From NCBI RefSeq assembly GCF_050268245.1, contig NZ_JBNNGK010000007.1, positions 124,001 through 188,000 on the forward strand: 64,000 nt of DNA. Reading direction: 5' to 3'. This DNA comes from JBNNGK01 sp050268245. Lineage in GTDB: Bacteria > Pseudomonadota > Gammaproteobacteria > Enterobacterales > Enterobacteriaceae. Shown here in pieces: positions 9,442 through 18,485 of the stretch (the first letter of the stretch is position 1; the number at the start of each line of letters is the position of its first letter). A program made the position numbers and the translations under genes. The notes beneath the pieces were generated by a model that was not told the DNA's origin, ran no database searches, and saw only the letters and a program-made list of their open reading frames with translations.

Positions 9442-9908
9442 TAGGGTTTCTTCCTGTCAGTCTCTTTCAGCAGCGCCGCCAAACGCTGTTGTTGTTGCTC
9501 GGAGAAGTCATCGTTCTGCGCCGCGCGACGATGACGGCGGCTACGCATAATCACCACGGCACCGCCAATCAGTACGAATAACACCGGGCCCAGCCACAAG
9601 ATCAGCGTGGCTGGCGTCACTGGCGGCTCATAGGTAACAAAATTACCATAGCGCGCCACCATATAGTCGATAATTTGCTGCTTGCTTTGCCCCTGCATCA
9701 TCAGCTCATACACTTTCGTGCGCATATCGGCGGCAATGATCGCATTCGAATCGGCGATGCTGTTGTTCTGGCATTTTGGACAGCGCAGCTGTTCGGTTAA
9801 CGCCCGATATTGCTGCTCCTGCGCCACCGAATCGAATGTATAATTATCGATAGCCGCCGCCGCGTGCCAACTGAGCAAGGCGCACAATATCAGTAGCATC
9901 GCCCTCAT
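9441..9908 (-). CDS. ccmH: Cytochrome c maturation thioredoxin-like CcmH
   Basis: Membrane-anchored periplasmic redox protein that helps reduce the CXXC of apocytochrome c. From ATG 9908 it is 155 residues: signal peptide to about AAAA, conserved LRCPKCQNNSIADSNA with redox pair C43/C46, and a C-terminal membrane helix (LILWLGPVLFVLIGGAVVIM). Upstream in-frame ATG codons exist, but 9908 gives the usual ATGA overlap with ccmG. It corresponds to the N-terminal part of E. coli CcmH. Confidence 0.93.
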   Translation of the reverse strand: MRAMLLILCALLSWHAAAAIDNYTFDSVAQEQQYRALTEQLRCPKCQNNSIADSNAIIAADMRTKVYELMMQGQSKQQIIDYMVARYGNFVTYEPPVTPATLILWLGPVLFVLIGGAVVIMRSRRHRRAAQNDDFSEQQQQRLAALLKETDRKKP

Positions 9909-10456
9909 ATCGCCCCCCCATATTTGCGGTACAGCGGCAAGACCTGTTGCTGCCAAACGCGTTCGTTCATGTCTCCAGCATGGCGATAACGAATGATGCC
10001 TTCGCCATCAATCAGGAAAGTTTCCGGTGCGCCGTAAACCCCCAGATCTAACCCCAACATGCCGTTGCCATCAAACAGGCTGAGCGCATAGGGATTGCCC
10101 AGCGTGTTCAACCACGTCACCGCCTTGGCGCGGTCATCTTTATAATTGAGCCCAACTACCCGCACGCCTCTAGACGCCAGCGTATTCAGGTACTGATGTT
10201 CAGCGCGGCACGTCGGGCACCAAGTAGCCCAAACATTGAGCAACATCGGTTTGCCATTGTGTAATACCGCCTGATCATAGGTTTTTCCAGGCTGCTCGAG
10301 CGACTCCAAGGTAAACGTGGGCACGGGTTTACCAATCAGCGCCGATTCCAGCATGGTGGGGTCTTCCCCGCCCGCATTGCGAGTCAACTGCACCATCAAG
10401 GCTGCGACCAGCAATAAGAAAAGAAATAATGGAACAAACAACAGTTTACGGTTCAC
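9905..10456 (-). CDS. ccmG: Thiol:disulfide interchange protein CcmG/DsbE
   Basis: Membrane-tethered periplasmic thioredoxin-fold protein that supplies electrons for apocytochrome c reduction. 183 residues with an N-terminal anchor (about 5-25), the WCPTC active site (C80, C83, the same positions as in E. coli) and the GAPETFLID cis-Pro loop. It overlaps ccmF and ccmH by ATGA at each end. Confidence 0.95.
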   Translation of the reverse strand: MNRKLLFVPLFLFLLLVAALMVQLTRNAGGEDPTMLESALIGKPVPTFTLESLEQPGKTYDQAVLHNGKPMLLNVWATWCPTCRAEHQYLNTLASRGVRVVGLNYKDDRAKAVTWLNTLGNPYALSLFDGNGMLGLDLGVYGAPETFLIDGEGIIRYRHAGDMNERVWQQQVLPLYRKYGGAI

Positions 10457-12423
10457 GCCTGCGCCCCCTGCTTGCCTTCACGCGCTAACTTCTTCTTCAT
10501 GCGATAACGCGGGTCAAGAATGCAAAGCAAACCGCCAACCGCCATAAATATCCCGCCGAACCAGATCCAACGCACGAAAGGTTTGTAATACAAGCGCACC
10601 GCCCATGATCCATCGTCCAGCTCTTCGCCAAGCGCCGCGTACAAATCACGGCTAAAACCACCATCAATCGCCGCTTCAGTCATCATGCTGCGTGCTACGC
10701 TGTAATAGCGTTTTTCGGCGTGCAGCGTGGCTTCCGGCTTACCGTTGCGCGATACGTCAATGACGCCCACGCCACCGGTATAGTTCGGACCACGAATGTC
10801 GTACACATCGCGGAACACAAAGTGATAACTGTGAATATCGACGCTATCGCCCGCTTTCATCCGCACGTCGCGCTCAACGCTGTAGTTTTGGCTGAAGGCG
10901 ATACCAATCACCGTCACCGCCACACCGAGGTGGCCAAGCACCATCCCCCAATGGCTGCGGGAAAGATGCGTCAAACCGCGCCAAAAGCCGTGCCGATGCG
11001 TCGCGCGCTCATGTAACTCCATCAGCGTCAGCACGATAACCCAAATTGCCATGATCAATCCCACGACCGTCATCCCGGCAATGTGATCATGCAGCAACCA
11101 CGGCAACGCAATGGAAAGCGCCAACGTTACCACCAGCGCCACACCCAAGCGACGCCACAATTTGCTCGGTTCATCACGCCGCCAGCGCACCAACGGGCCA
11201 ATCCCCAGCAACAGTGCTAGCGGTGCCATCAACCAGGTGAACATGGTATTAAAGAACGGCTCACCAATCGAAATACTGCCAAGCCCTAACTGTTTGTGCA
11301 CTAACGGCAGCAAGGTGCCCAGCAAGACCACCAGCACGGCAGCAATCAACAGCACGTTATTGCCCAGCAGGAAGGTTTCACGCGAGAAGGTTTCGTGCTG
11401 CACCCGGCTGCGAACCTGCCCGCCTTTGACGGCATACAGCAACAGCGATCCGCCGATCACGATCACCAGATAGGCCAGAATAAACATGCCCCGCGCCGGA
11501 TCGGATGCGAAGGAGTGCACAGACACCAAAACGCCCGAACGCACCAAGAAAGTACCGAGCAAACACAGTGAAAATGCCGTGATGGCCAATAACACCGTCC
11601 AAGCTTTGAAGGTACCCCGCTTTTCAGTGACCGCCAGCGAGTGAATTAACGCGGTGCCCGCCAGCCAAGGCATAAACGAGGCATTTTCGACCGGATCCCA
11701 GAACCACCAGCCGCCCCAGCCCAATTCGTAATACGCCCATGCCGACCCCAGTACGATGCCCAATGTCAAGAATACCCACGCAGCGGTGGTCCACGGCCGT
11801 GACCAGCGTGCCCAAGCAGTATCGAGACGCCCGGCCATTAATGAGGCAATGGCAAAGGCAAACGCGACTGAGAACCCCACATAGCCCATATACAGCAGCG
11901 GCGGGTGGAAGATAAGCCCAATATCCTGCAACAGCGGGTTGAGATCGCGCCCATCGATCGGGAAGTCGGGTAAGGTGCGGGTAAACGGATTAGAGGTCAT
12001 GATAATAAACAGCAGGAAACCGGCGGTAATCATACCCATCACCGACAAGACTCGCGCGACGGCGTCCTGCGGCATCGCGCGGCTGCACAGCGCCACCGCC
12101 AGCGACCAACAGCTTAACAACAGCACCCACAGCAGCAACGAACCTTCGTGCGCACCCCAGGTCGCAGCCACCCGATAATAGACCGGTAATTGGCTGTTAG
12201 AGTTGGCGGCCACATACGCCACGGTAAAATCATTCGCCACAAAGGCATAAACCAAACAGAAAAACGCCAGGCTAATCGCCGCAAACATGCCATAAGTCAG
12301 CGGGCGGGCCACTGACATCATGCGTAAATCTTGCCGCGCCGCCCCCCACTGCGGATAAATGCTCAATAGCAGCGAAATCGCCAGCGCCAGGCACAGCAGA
12401 AAACTTCCTATTTCTGGCATCAT
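10453..12423 (-). CDS. ccmF: Heme lyase CcmF
   Basis: Large polytopic inner-membrane protein that ligates heme, delivered by CcmE, to apocytochrome c. The 656 residues include the tryptophan-rich WWD segment at about 235-252 (GWGGWWFWDPVENASFMPWL) and conserved periplasmic His residues such as H173 (IFHPPLLYMGY) and H261. Start is at ATG 12423 or the next codon ATG 12420; both overlap the ccmE stop. The C-terminal periplasmic domain ends in a final helix and a basic tail. Confidence 0.95.
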   Translation of the reverse strand: MMPEIGSFLLCLALAISLLLSIYPQWGAARQDLRMMSVARPLTYGMFAAISLAFFCLVYAFVANDFTVAYVAANSNSQLPVYYRVAATWGAHEGSLLLWVLLLSCWSLAVALCSRAMPQDAVARVLSVMGMITAGFLLFIIMTSNPFTRTLPDFPIDGRDLNPLLQDIGLIFHPPLLYMGYVGFSVAFAFAIASLMAGRLDTAWARWSRPWTTAAWVFLTLGIVLGSAWAYYELGWGGWWFWDPVENASFMPWLAGTALIHSLAVTEKRGTFKAWTVLLAITAFSLCLLGTFLVRSGVLVSVHSFASDPARGMFILAYLVIVIGGSLLLYAVKGGQVRSRVQHETFSRETFLLGNNVLLIAAVLVVLLGTLLPLVHKQLGLGSISIGEPFFNTMFTWLMAPLALLLGIGPLVRWRRDEPSKLWRRLGVALVVTLALSIALPWLLHDHIAGMTVVGLIMAIWVIVLTLMELHERATHRHGFWRGLTHLSRSHWGMVLGHLGVAVTVIGIAFSQNYSVERDVRMKAGDSVDIHSYHFVFRDVYDIRGPNYTGGVGVIDVSRNGKPEATLHAEKRYYSVARSMMTEAAIDGGFSRDLYAALGEELDDGSWAVRLYYKPFVRWIWFGGIFMAVGGLLCILDPRYRMKKKLAREGKQGAQA

Positions 12424-12911
12424 GACTTGTTCCCCTCCTGCGGGCTGCCGTAGGCAGAAGCCGGGCCTTGATGGTTTTCTTTCATGGCATCAGCCACTTC
12501 CGGCGGCGTGTATTTCTCATCGTGTTTTGCTAACACTTCTTTGGCCTTAACCACGTTGCCCGTCTCCAATACCCCTTGCGCCACCACGCCCTGCCCCTCT
12601 CGGAACAAATCCGGCAGAATACCTTCATAGGTGACATCGATCGCGCCGCGCGCGTCATACACCTTGAAACTGACCTGCAGGGTGTTTTGATCGCGCTTGA
12701 CCGAGCCTGGCATCACCATACCGCCAATACGCAGCCGCTGACCCACCTGCGGTTTTTCATGCGCCTCCCCCTTGCCCTGCAAGATTTCACTCGGGGTATA
12801 AAACAGATCAATATTCGAACGCAGCGCGTACAGCGCCAAAGTGACGGTGAGCGCGACGCCAATCAGAACGACAATCGCCAAATACAGGCGGCTTTTACGA
12901 CGTGGATTCAC
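12420..12911 (-). CDS. ccmE: Heme chaperone CcmE
   Basis: Periplasmic heme chaperone that binds heme covalently and passes it to CcmF. The frame is open to 12938, but GTG at 12911 (VNPRRKSRLYLAIVV...) has GGGAG 8 bases upstream, forms a GTGA overlap with ccmD and aligns with the E. coli start. With this start the heme-binding His is H130 in LAKHDEKYTPPEV, exactly the known position. One N-terminal anchor helix precedes the OB-fold domain (GGMVMPGSV, YEGILPDLFREGQGVV). Confidence 0.93.
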   Translation of the reverse strand: MNPRRKSRLYLAIVVLIGVALTVTLALYALRSNIDLFYTPSEILQGKGEAHEKPQVGQRLRIGGMVMPGSVKRDQNTLQVSFKVYDARGAIDVTYEGILPDLFREGQGVVAQGVLETGNVVKAKEVLAKHDEKYTPPEVADAMKENHQGPASAYGSPQEGNKS

Positions 12912-13156
12912 AATGATTTCTCCCGCGTTGCTGCACACGGCGGTATCGCGTTATTTTTGCTTTGCTGTGATTGGCGAATGCGGCGTTCACGCGCCTGACG
13001 ACGACGAACATCAGCCAACAGTTGCCGCCGCTGCCAAAGGGTATGAAACACCAGCGCCAACAACGGGATCACCGTCGCGGCAACCGCCAGCCACACGTAA
13101 AAGGCATAGCCCCCCATGGCGAAAAATGCCTGCCAGGAACCGAATGCAACATTCAT
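12908..13156 (-). CDS. ccmD: Heme exporter accessory protein CcmD
   Basis: Small one-helix membrane protein needed to release holo-CcmE from the CcmABC complex. 82 residues: SWQAFFAMGGYAFYVWLAVA is the family signature, followed by one helix and a basic cytoplasmic tail (RRRQARERRIRQ). It overlaps ccmC and ccmE by four bases each. Confidence 0.9.
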   Translation of the reverse strand: MNVAFGSWQAFFAMGGYAFYVWLAVAATVIPLLALVFHTLWQRRQLLADVRRRQARERRIRQSQQSKNNAIPPCAATREKSL

Positions 13157-13899
13157 GGTTGGCGCTCCTTATTCACGAGTTCGGCGACCCAAGGGCGATG
13201 GCGCTCTTGCACCAAGATCAGATTACGCAGGCGCATCAACGTTAGCGTAATGAAGAACAGCAGATAGCCGAGAATCGCCCAGCGTAACGGCGTTCGCATG
13301 CTTGGCGCGATGCTTTGCTGCATATTGGTTGAGCCCTGATGGAGGGTGTTCCACCATTCAACTGAGAAATGAATTATCGGAATATTGACCACGCCCACCA
13401 ACACTAAGATACCGGCGGCACGCCCGGCCAAGCGACGATCGTCAAAGGCGTTATACAGCGCGATGATGCCCAAATACAGAAACAACAATACCAATTCAGA
13501 GGTTAAGCGCGCATCCCACACCCACCAGGTGCCCCACATGGGTTTTCCCCAAGCGGAACCGGTGACCAACGCAATGAAGGTGAATACCGCTCCGACTGGT
13601 GCCATCGCCGCCACCACGGTATCGGACATTTTCATCTGCCACACCAGGCCAATAAATGCCGCTACCGCCATTGAGGCATAAATCCCCATCGACCACATTG
13701 CCGCAGGCACATGAATGTACATAATGCGAAAGCTGTCGCCCTGCTGATAATCCTTCGGCGCGAAACCAAAGCCCCAAACCCAGCCAATCAGCAAGCAGGC
13801 TACGCCTGCCACGCCCAGCCAAGGAACAAAACGGCCACATAGGTGATACAACCGTTCAGGCCGGGCAAATTGATGTAACCATTTCCACATTGTTGTCAT
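13153..13899 (-). CDS. ccmC: Heme export protein CcmC
   Basis: Polytopic membrane protein that transfers heme to CcmE. About 248 residues, six predicted helices, WWD motif MWGTWWVWDARLTSE (about 121-135), and heme-liganding His in YIHVPAAMWS and TLHQGST. The start could be ATG 13899 or ATG 13890; the latter (MWKWLHQ) aligns with E. coli CcmC. Unlike the other ccm junctions, 107 bases separate it from ccmB. Confidence 0.95.
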   Translation of the reverse strand: MTTMWKWLHQFARPERLYHLCGRFVPWLGVAGVACLLIGWVWGFGFAPKDYQQGDSFRIMYIHVPAAMWSMGIYASMAVAAFIGLVWQMKMSDTVVAAMAPVGAVFTFIALVTGSAWGKPMWGTWWVWDARLTSELVLLFLYLGIIALYNAFDDRRLAGRAAGILVLVGVVNIPIIHFSVEWWNTLHQGSTNMQQSIAPSMRTPLRWAILGYLLFFITLTLMRLRNLILVQERHRPWVAELVNKERQP

Positions 13900-14006
13900 T
13901 GCTCACGGTAAATGAAGTCGTAACTCGCCTTGCGATGGCAAAGCGGTAAAAACGCATTTTGCAGGTGCCGCTCTTGATGGCGTTACTCCGCATGTCACAC
14001 AGTTAG

Positions 14007-14666
14007 CTAGTGCACGCTTACCCGCAGCGCAGCCGCGGTCGCAAACGGTGCCAGCGTCGCGCTGCCCGCAAGCATCGCGCCAAGGATCGCCAGATAGCCG
14101 TCAATCGGCATATTCATCGATGCCGCATCAATCGTGCCGGTGGCGAAAATCAGTACGGGAACGTACAGCGGCAGCACTAGCAGGCTAAGTAATACGCCGC
14201 CTTTACGTAGGCCAACGGTTAATCCCACACCTATCGCACCGATAAAGCTTAGCGTCGGTGTGCCCAGCAACAAGGTTAACGCCACCGCAAGCCAGGTATT
14301 GAAGTCTAATGACAGCAATAGCGCGGCCAGCGGCGACAAAATTAATAATGGCAAGCCGGTCACCACCCAGTGAGCACATACTTTGCCTAACACCGTTATC
14401 GGCAGCGGGGTCGGTAGCAGCAACATCTGCTCCAACGAACCATCAATAAAGTCATCACGGAACAATCTTTCCAGCGATAACAGCGAAGCCAACAACGCCG
14501 CAACCCAAATAATCCCCGGCGCTATCCGCGCCAGTAATTGTGGCTCAGGGCCAACACCTAACGGGAACAAGGTGATCACAATCAGGAAGAACCACAGCGG
14601 GTTAACAATCTCCGCACTTTTGCGAAAAGCGATCTTAAGTTCCCGGCGCAACAGAATAAAAAACAT
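14007..14666 (-). CDS. ccmB: Heme ABC transporter permease CcmB
   Basis: Integral membrane subunit of the CcmABC complex. 219 residues with six hydrophobic segments and the conserved SLERLFRDDFIDGSLEQMLLLP loop, described here in parts: ERLFRDD and GSLEQ near residues 66-82. Its ATG overlaps the ccmA stop by one base (TGATG). Confidence 0.95.
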   Translation of the reverse strand: MFFILLRRELKIAFRKSAEIVNPLWFFLIVITLFPLGVGPEPQLLARIAPGIIWVAALLASLLSLERLFRDDFIDGSLEQMLLLPTPLPITVLGKVCAHWVVTGLPLLILSPLAALLLSLDFNTWLAVALTLLLGTPTLSFIGAIGVGLTVGLRKGGVLLSLLVLPLYVPVLIFATGTIDAASMNMPIDGYLAILGAMLAGSATLAPFATAAALRVSVH

Positions 14667-15298
14667 CAGTCGCTCTCCCTACTTGCATCCAGCAACCGAA
14701 CCTTACCCACCGTTTGGTTGACGCCGGCCAAATCCTGATGGGTGGTCAACACTATCATGCCGCCCTGCTGCGCATGTTGCTCAAAAAGGCTTATCAATTC
14801 GCCCACCCCTTGTTTATCAATGGCGGTGAGCGGCTCATCGAGGATCCACAGCGGGCTTTGGCTCAGCCACAGGCGCGCCAGCGCCACCCGACGTTGCTGC
14901 CCGGCGGAAAGTTGCGCCACTGGTATCTCTTCATATCCGACAAGATCGACCTTTTCCAAGGCCTGCCAAATAGACTGACGCCCGGTAGCCCCGCGCGTCG
15001 CCTGGTAAAATTGTAGATTTTCAAACGGCGTTAGCAACGCATTGATGCCGGGTTGATGGCCTAAATACAGCAGATCCCCATGATATTGCTCACGGCAACG
15101 CAAGGTATTCTGCCCACGCCAGAGCACCTCACCGCAAGCTGGCCGCGCCAGCCCGGTAACAATACGCAACAAGCTGGTTTTACCGGCGCCATTTGGCCCT
15201 TCCACCTGAACTATTTCGCCCGGCTCGACTGAAAAGCTTAACGCGCTAAACAGGGTACGCTCATCGCGAACACAACTCAGGTTTTTGGCTTCCAGCAT
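14666..15298 (-). CDS. ccmA: Heme exporter ATP-binding protein CcmA
   Basis: ATPase of CcmABC, which frees heme-loaded CcmE. From ATG 15298 (MLEAKNLSCVRDERTLF, aligned with E. coli) it is 210 residues: Walker A GPNGAGKTS (34-42), signature LSAGQQRR (130-136), Walker B LWILDEP (150-155). The frame stays open to 15412, and ATG 15379 has a better GGAG (8-base spacing); that start would add a 27-residue, partly hydrophobic extension (VGYVAYAAYAMIRYPKEKQ). I keep the family start. It is the first gene of the ccm operon, divergent from yfdC. Confidence 0.93.
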   Translation of the reverse strand: MLEAKNLSCVRDERTLFSALSFSVEPGEIVQVEGPNGAGKTSLLRIVTGLARPACGEVLWRGQNTLRCREQYHGDLLYLGHQPGINALLTPFENLQFYQATRGATGRQSIWQALEKVDLVGYEEIPVAQLSAGQQRRVALARLWLSQSPLWILDEPLTAIDKQGVGELISLFEQHAQQGGMIVLTTHQDLAGVNQTVGKVRLLDASRESD

Positions 15299-15545
15299 CA
15301 GGGGGGAACTCAACTGTTTTTCTTTGGGATAGCGAATCATAGCATAAGCGGCATACGCCACGTAGCCTACCCCAGCCATGAAAACTACTCCAATAGGGGT
15401 AATATTGCGCACAAGATCAATAATGGGCTGAAAATCCCTGCTCAGTTAAAGTTTTGTTACTTTTTTACAGGGGTTTTCCCTTCCCTGTTCGACGGCTACG
15501 CTTAACAAACGGTGTTTTTTATTTTATTGGTAGGGAAAACGGCAG

Positions 15546-16442
15546 ATGAAAGATGAACAAAAAATCGCATTGGATAATGAGAAAAATCACGCTGACGATG
15601 ACGTCAACGTAGAGAGTAAAGAGCAAGAACAAGGCAAGGCCAAAATAGAAACCAATGCGGAGAAACTGCCTTCCCATGCCGCTGCGGTGCATGAGCAAAT
15701 CCGCATGGAGGGGGAAAAAGAATTAGAGCGTGACGGGCTGGCATTATTATGGTCCGCCATCGCCGCCGGGCTGTCGATGGGTGCGTCATTGATGGCTAAA
15801 GGGATCCTACATACCCGTTTGCCGGACGACCCAAGCCGTTTCTTTATTGAAAATATCGGCTACACCGTCGGCTTTATTATCGTCATCATGGCACGCCAAC
15901 AACTGTTCACCGAAAATACCGTTACAGCGGTGCTGCCGATCATGCATAAACCGACGCCGAAAAACGGTCTGATCTTATTGCGCCTGTGGAGCGTGGTGTT
16001 ATTGGGTAACTTGGTGGGTACTGGCTTGGCGGCCACGGCATTTATCCATTTACCCGTGTTTGACGCCGCCACCCGTCAGGCGTTTGTCAGTTTAGCTGAG
16101 GAGGTGATGCAAAACACGCCAGGGGAGATGTTCACCAAAGGAATTTTGGCGGGCTGGATCATCGCCACGATGGTGTGGATGCTGCCATCCGCAGGCGCCG
16201 CCAAGATTTGGACGATCGTGCTGATGACCTACCTGGTGGCCATCGCCGATCTGACGCATATCGTGGTGGGTTCCGTCGAGATCCTGTATCTGGTCTTTAG
16301 CGGCGTCATCGCATGGCATGAATTTTTATACCCGTTTGCCCTACCGACGCTGGCGGGCAATATCATCGGTGGCACCTTTATCTTCGCCCTGATCAGCCAC
16401 GCGCAAATCCGTAACGATATGAATACGAAAAGCAAAGGATAA
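15546..16442 (+). CDS. yfdC: Formate/nitrite-transporter family protein YfdC
   Basis: Membrane protein of the FNT fold, related to formate and nitrite channels; the substrate of YfdC is not established. The 298 residues start with a charged, hydrophilic region (about 1-60, rich in Glu and Lys), then six membrane segments from about residue 65 (ALLWSAIAAGLSMGASLMAKG) to the C-terminus (GNIIGGTFIFALISH). The order ccm/mlaA region - yfdC - tRNA-Arg matches the fadL-mlaA-yfdC-argW order of E. coli. Confidence 0.9.
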   Translation: MKDEQKIALDNEKNHADDDVNVESKEQEQGKAKIETNAEKLPSHAAAVHEQIRMEGEKELERDGLALLWSAIAAGLSMGASLMAKGILHTRLPDDPSRFFIENIGYTVGFIIVIMARQQLFTENTVTAVLPIMHKPTPKNGLILLRLWSVVLLGNLVGTGLAATAFIHLPVFDAATRQAFVSLAEEVMQNTPGEMFTKGILAGWIIATMVWMLPSAGAAKIWTIVLMTYLVAIADLTHIVVGSVEILYLVFSGVIAWHEFLYPFALPTLAGNIIGGTFIFALISHAQIRNDMNTKSKG

Positions 16443-16500
16443 AACCGCCCCGAGCGAGCGCGGAAGAGACCGGAATAGCCGATAAAAAGTACAACCGCGC

Positions 16501-16539
16501 TCCCTCACCCATCACGAAAACACCCCAAGTGGTGAGGGA
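16501..16539 (+). terminator. Inverted repeat downstream of yfdC
   Basis: TCCCTCAC and GTGAGGGA form an 8-bp stem about 60 bases past the yfdC stop. The long loop and lack of a T-run make it a weak terminator candidate. Confidence 0.3.
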
Positions 16540-16585
16540 TTGACCAATCAAACCGCTAAGTGCTTATTCTGCGCCAAAAAAAAGG

Positions 16586-16591
16586 TATAAT
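16586..16591 (+). promoter_or_regulatory. -10 box of the tRNA-Arg promoter
   Basis: A consensus TATAAT lies 15 bases before the tRNA, followed by a GC-rich GCTCGCGCTCGC discriminator typical of stable RNA promoters. The -35 region (CTTATT) is weak. Confidence 0.5.
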
Positions 16592-16606
16592 GCTCGCGCT
16601 CGCAAC

Positions 16607-16681
16607 GTCTCCGTAGTTAAACGGATATAACAAGCCCCTCCTAAGGGCTAGTTACTGGTTCGATTCCAGTCGGGGACACCA
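16607..16681 (+). tRNA. argW: tRNA-Arg (CCU)
   Basis: 75-nt cloverleaf: acceptor GTCTCCG pairs with CGGGGAC (one G-U), anticodon arm GCCCCTCCTAAGGGC with anticodon CCU, T-arm ACTGGTTCGATTCCAGT, encoded CCA. It closely resembles E. coli argW and sits at the same place next to yfdC. argW is a well-known integration site for mobile elements in enterics. Confidence 0.95.
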
Positions 16682-16999
16682 TTACTGCATCTCATAACGT
16701 CCAACGAAACCCATAAAATCCTCTAGAAAAATTAATTTACCGACTAAATCATCTCATATCATTTAATGAAGAACGCGCTTGAATTCGTGATGCGTTGCAT
16801 ATAAATGCTTGTTCGATGTGAGTCTATATGTCTATTGAGTTCTTGGATAAACTAACATTGGAAGATATTAGGTAAATGACCGCAAAGGGCGAGGCGCTCC
16901 CGACCTGAAGACATTCGTAAACTAAAACGTGCCTACTTATAATCGTCCATCCGTGGCAATAGTATCACGCAACATCAATAATAATCGGCCTCAGTATAA
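16682..16999. other. AT-rich gap between tRNA-Arg and the cytochrome b561 gene
   Basis: No intact gene seen. A short open frame starting MSIEFLDKLTLEDIR stops after 15 codons, near 16875. The AT-richness next to argW would fit the worn remains of an integrated element, but I recognise no integrase and no second copy of the tRNA 3' end. Confidence 0.4.
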
Positions 17000-17530
17000 T
17001 CACTTCCCCGGAGACATCCTTATAAGCGTATTATCTCGAATAATGTAGTGATGGAACAATGCAGCTGCGGCATGTAAACCAATAATGAAATAGCCAGCAT
17101 TGGCAACTAGCTCATGTATCTCCTTCAAGTTGTGCTGCATATTACTATTTTTAACATCTGCAATAGGCATTACGTAAGAGAAAAATGACCATTCAACACT
17201 CCCATAATAGAGTGAAAGAACACCAAAAATGGGAAGGCTAATAAATATCAGATAGAGAACTCCGTGCATTGTTTTTGCAAGTATAATTTGCCAGCGGGGT
17301 GGTTGCGGGTGAATAGGTGGGTATTTATTTTTAATTTTTAGATAGACACGAAAAATCATCAAAACAAAAACGGTAAATCCAAGCGTATAATGGGTGGTAT
17401 TCATCCACTCACGGCCATTGCTTCCCTTCTGGGTAAGCCCTTTTAACTCCATTGCAGCATAGGTGAATACAATTAAAATAAAAATCGCCCAGTGTAATAA
17501 AATTTGAACGCGAGAGAATTTTGTGTTCAT
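17000..17530 (-). CDS. Cytochrome b561 family protein
   Basis: Inner-membrane di-heme cytochrome b of the CybB/YceJ type, which can move electrons between quinol and other carriers. 176 residues with four hydrophobic segments; candidate heme ligands are the His residues in ILLHWAIF, TTHYTLGF, TMHGVLYL and GLHAAAALFHH. Start is supported by GAGGAGGTAGC right before the ATG. It is more AT-rich than its neighbours and faces tRNA-Arg, suggesting later acquisition. The partner is unknown. Confidence 0.85.
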   Translation of the reverse strand: MNTKFSRVQILLHWAIFILIVFTYAAMELKGLTQKGSNGREWMNTTHYTLGFTVFVLMIFRVYLKIKNKYPPIHPQPPRWQIILAKTMHGVLYLIFISLPIFGVLSLYYGSVEWSFFSYVMPIADVKNSNMQHNLKEIHELVANAGYFIIGLHAAAALFHHYIIRDNTLIRMSPGK

Positions 17531-17840
17531 GCTACCTCCTCATAATGTTGATTTATTTTAAATCGATTAGATTAAGTAAACATTAAGACAATAAAGGTTA
17601 GTCGCTATTGGCTTTACCTGAACCTCTGCTGCCAATTCATATCAATGCTGTATCGTCTCGATCACAATAGCCGATACCAAACTACCGACATCTGCCCCCC
17701 TACATTCACCATTTTTTACAGCAACATACGTCGTGCCAATAAGCAAATTCAGCTGAAAATTGCTTTAACAAAACCACCCACTACAATTTAGAGTGAGTAC
17801 TTCCCGACTAATCCAGCATTAACGCATATCTGAGGTGATT
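17531..17840. other. Divergent intergenic region
   Basis: Gap between the divergent cytochrome b561 and 2OG-Fe oxygenase genes. It must hold both promoters, but I see no repeat, RNA gene or recognisable operator in it. Confidence 0.4.
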
Positions 17841-18485
17841 ATGTTACAGAAGCACGAAAATGTAATAAGTATGACTGCACTGAGCCCGCAAGCCACCCAT
17901 CAACTAATGCCGTCGTTTGCTGCCTTACCTCAGACACAACATGCTGACGGTAAATACCGATTACGACGCTATTCGGTCATCACGCTACTTGATGACCATG
18001 TGAAAGAAGTTGGCCCACGCGATTTCGTGCAGTCTGATGAGATAAACCACTTTCAAGGTAACGTGGTGCGCCATTTCGAACCCATCGATCATGATGTGTT
18101 GCAAAGCGCCGGTATGGCAGAAATGTGCAAGCTGTTCGCAGAAACTAACGCGCTGCCGGAAGATGCGGAGATAGAAATTCACCAAATGCGCGTCGTCGCC
18201 ATCGACCAAGAAACGCAAGTCGCGCCGGAAGGGATCCATCAAGATGGTTTTGATCATATCGCGATGATTGCTATCCACCGGCAGAACATTGTCGGCGGTG
18301 AAATCATGTTGTACACCGATAATCACCAACCGCCTTTCTTTAAAAAGGCATTGGCGGACGGCGAAGCCGTACTGTTGGCAGACAATAAACTTTGGCATAA
18401 CGCGACGCCGATCAGCACCGTTGAGCCGAAAGAAGAAGGACATCTTGATATTTTTGTGCTGACTGCGCGGGGAGACAAAGCATGA
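17841..18485 (+). CDS. 2OG-Fe(II) dioxygenase family protein (PF10014-like)
   Basis: Putative 2-oxoglutarate- and iron-dependent hydroxylase of the family that includes bacterial free-amino-acid hydroxylases such as isoleucine dioxygenase. The 214 residues contain the metal triad H133-x-D135 (EGIHQDGFDHI) and H186 (NKLWHNATP), preceded by conserved GPRDFVQSD and EIEIHQMRV. Start ATG 17841 follows TGAGGTG; a GTG two codons earlier is less likely. It overlaps the next gene by ATGA, so the two form an operon and probably one pathway. The substrate cannot be read from sequence. Confidence 0.8.
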   Translation: MLQKHENVISMTALSPQATHQLMPSFAALPQTQHADGKYRLRRYSVITLLDDHVKEVGPRDFVQSDEINHFQGNVVRHFEPIDHDVLQSAGMAEMCKLFAETNALPEDAEIEIHQMRVVAIDQETQVAPEGIHQDGFDHIAMIAIHRQNIVGGEIMLYTDNHQPPFFKKALADGEAVLLADNKLWHNATPISTVEPKEEGHLDIFVLTARGDKA

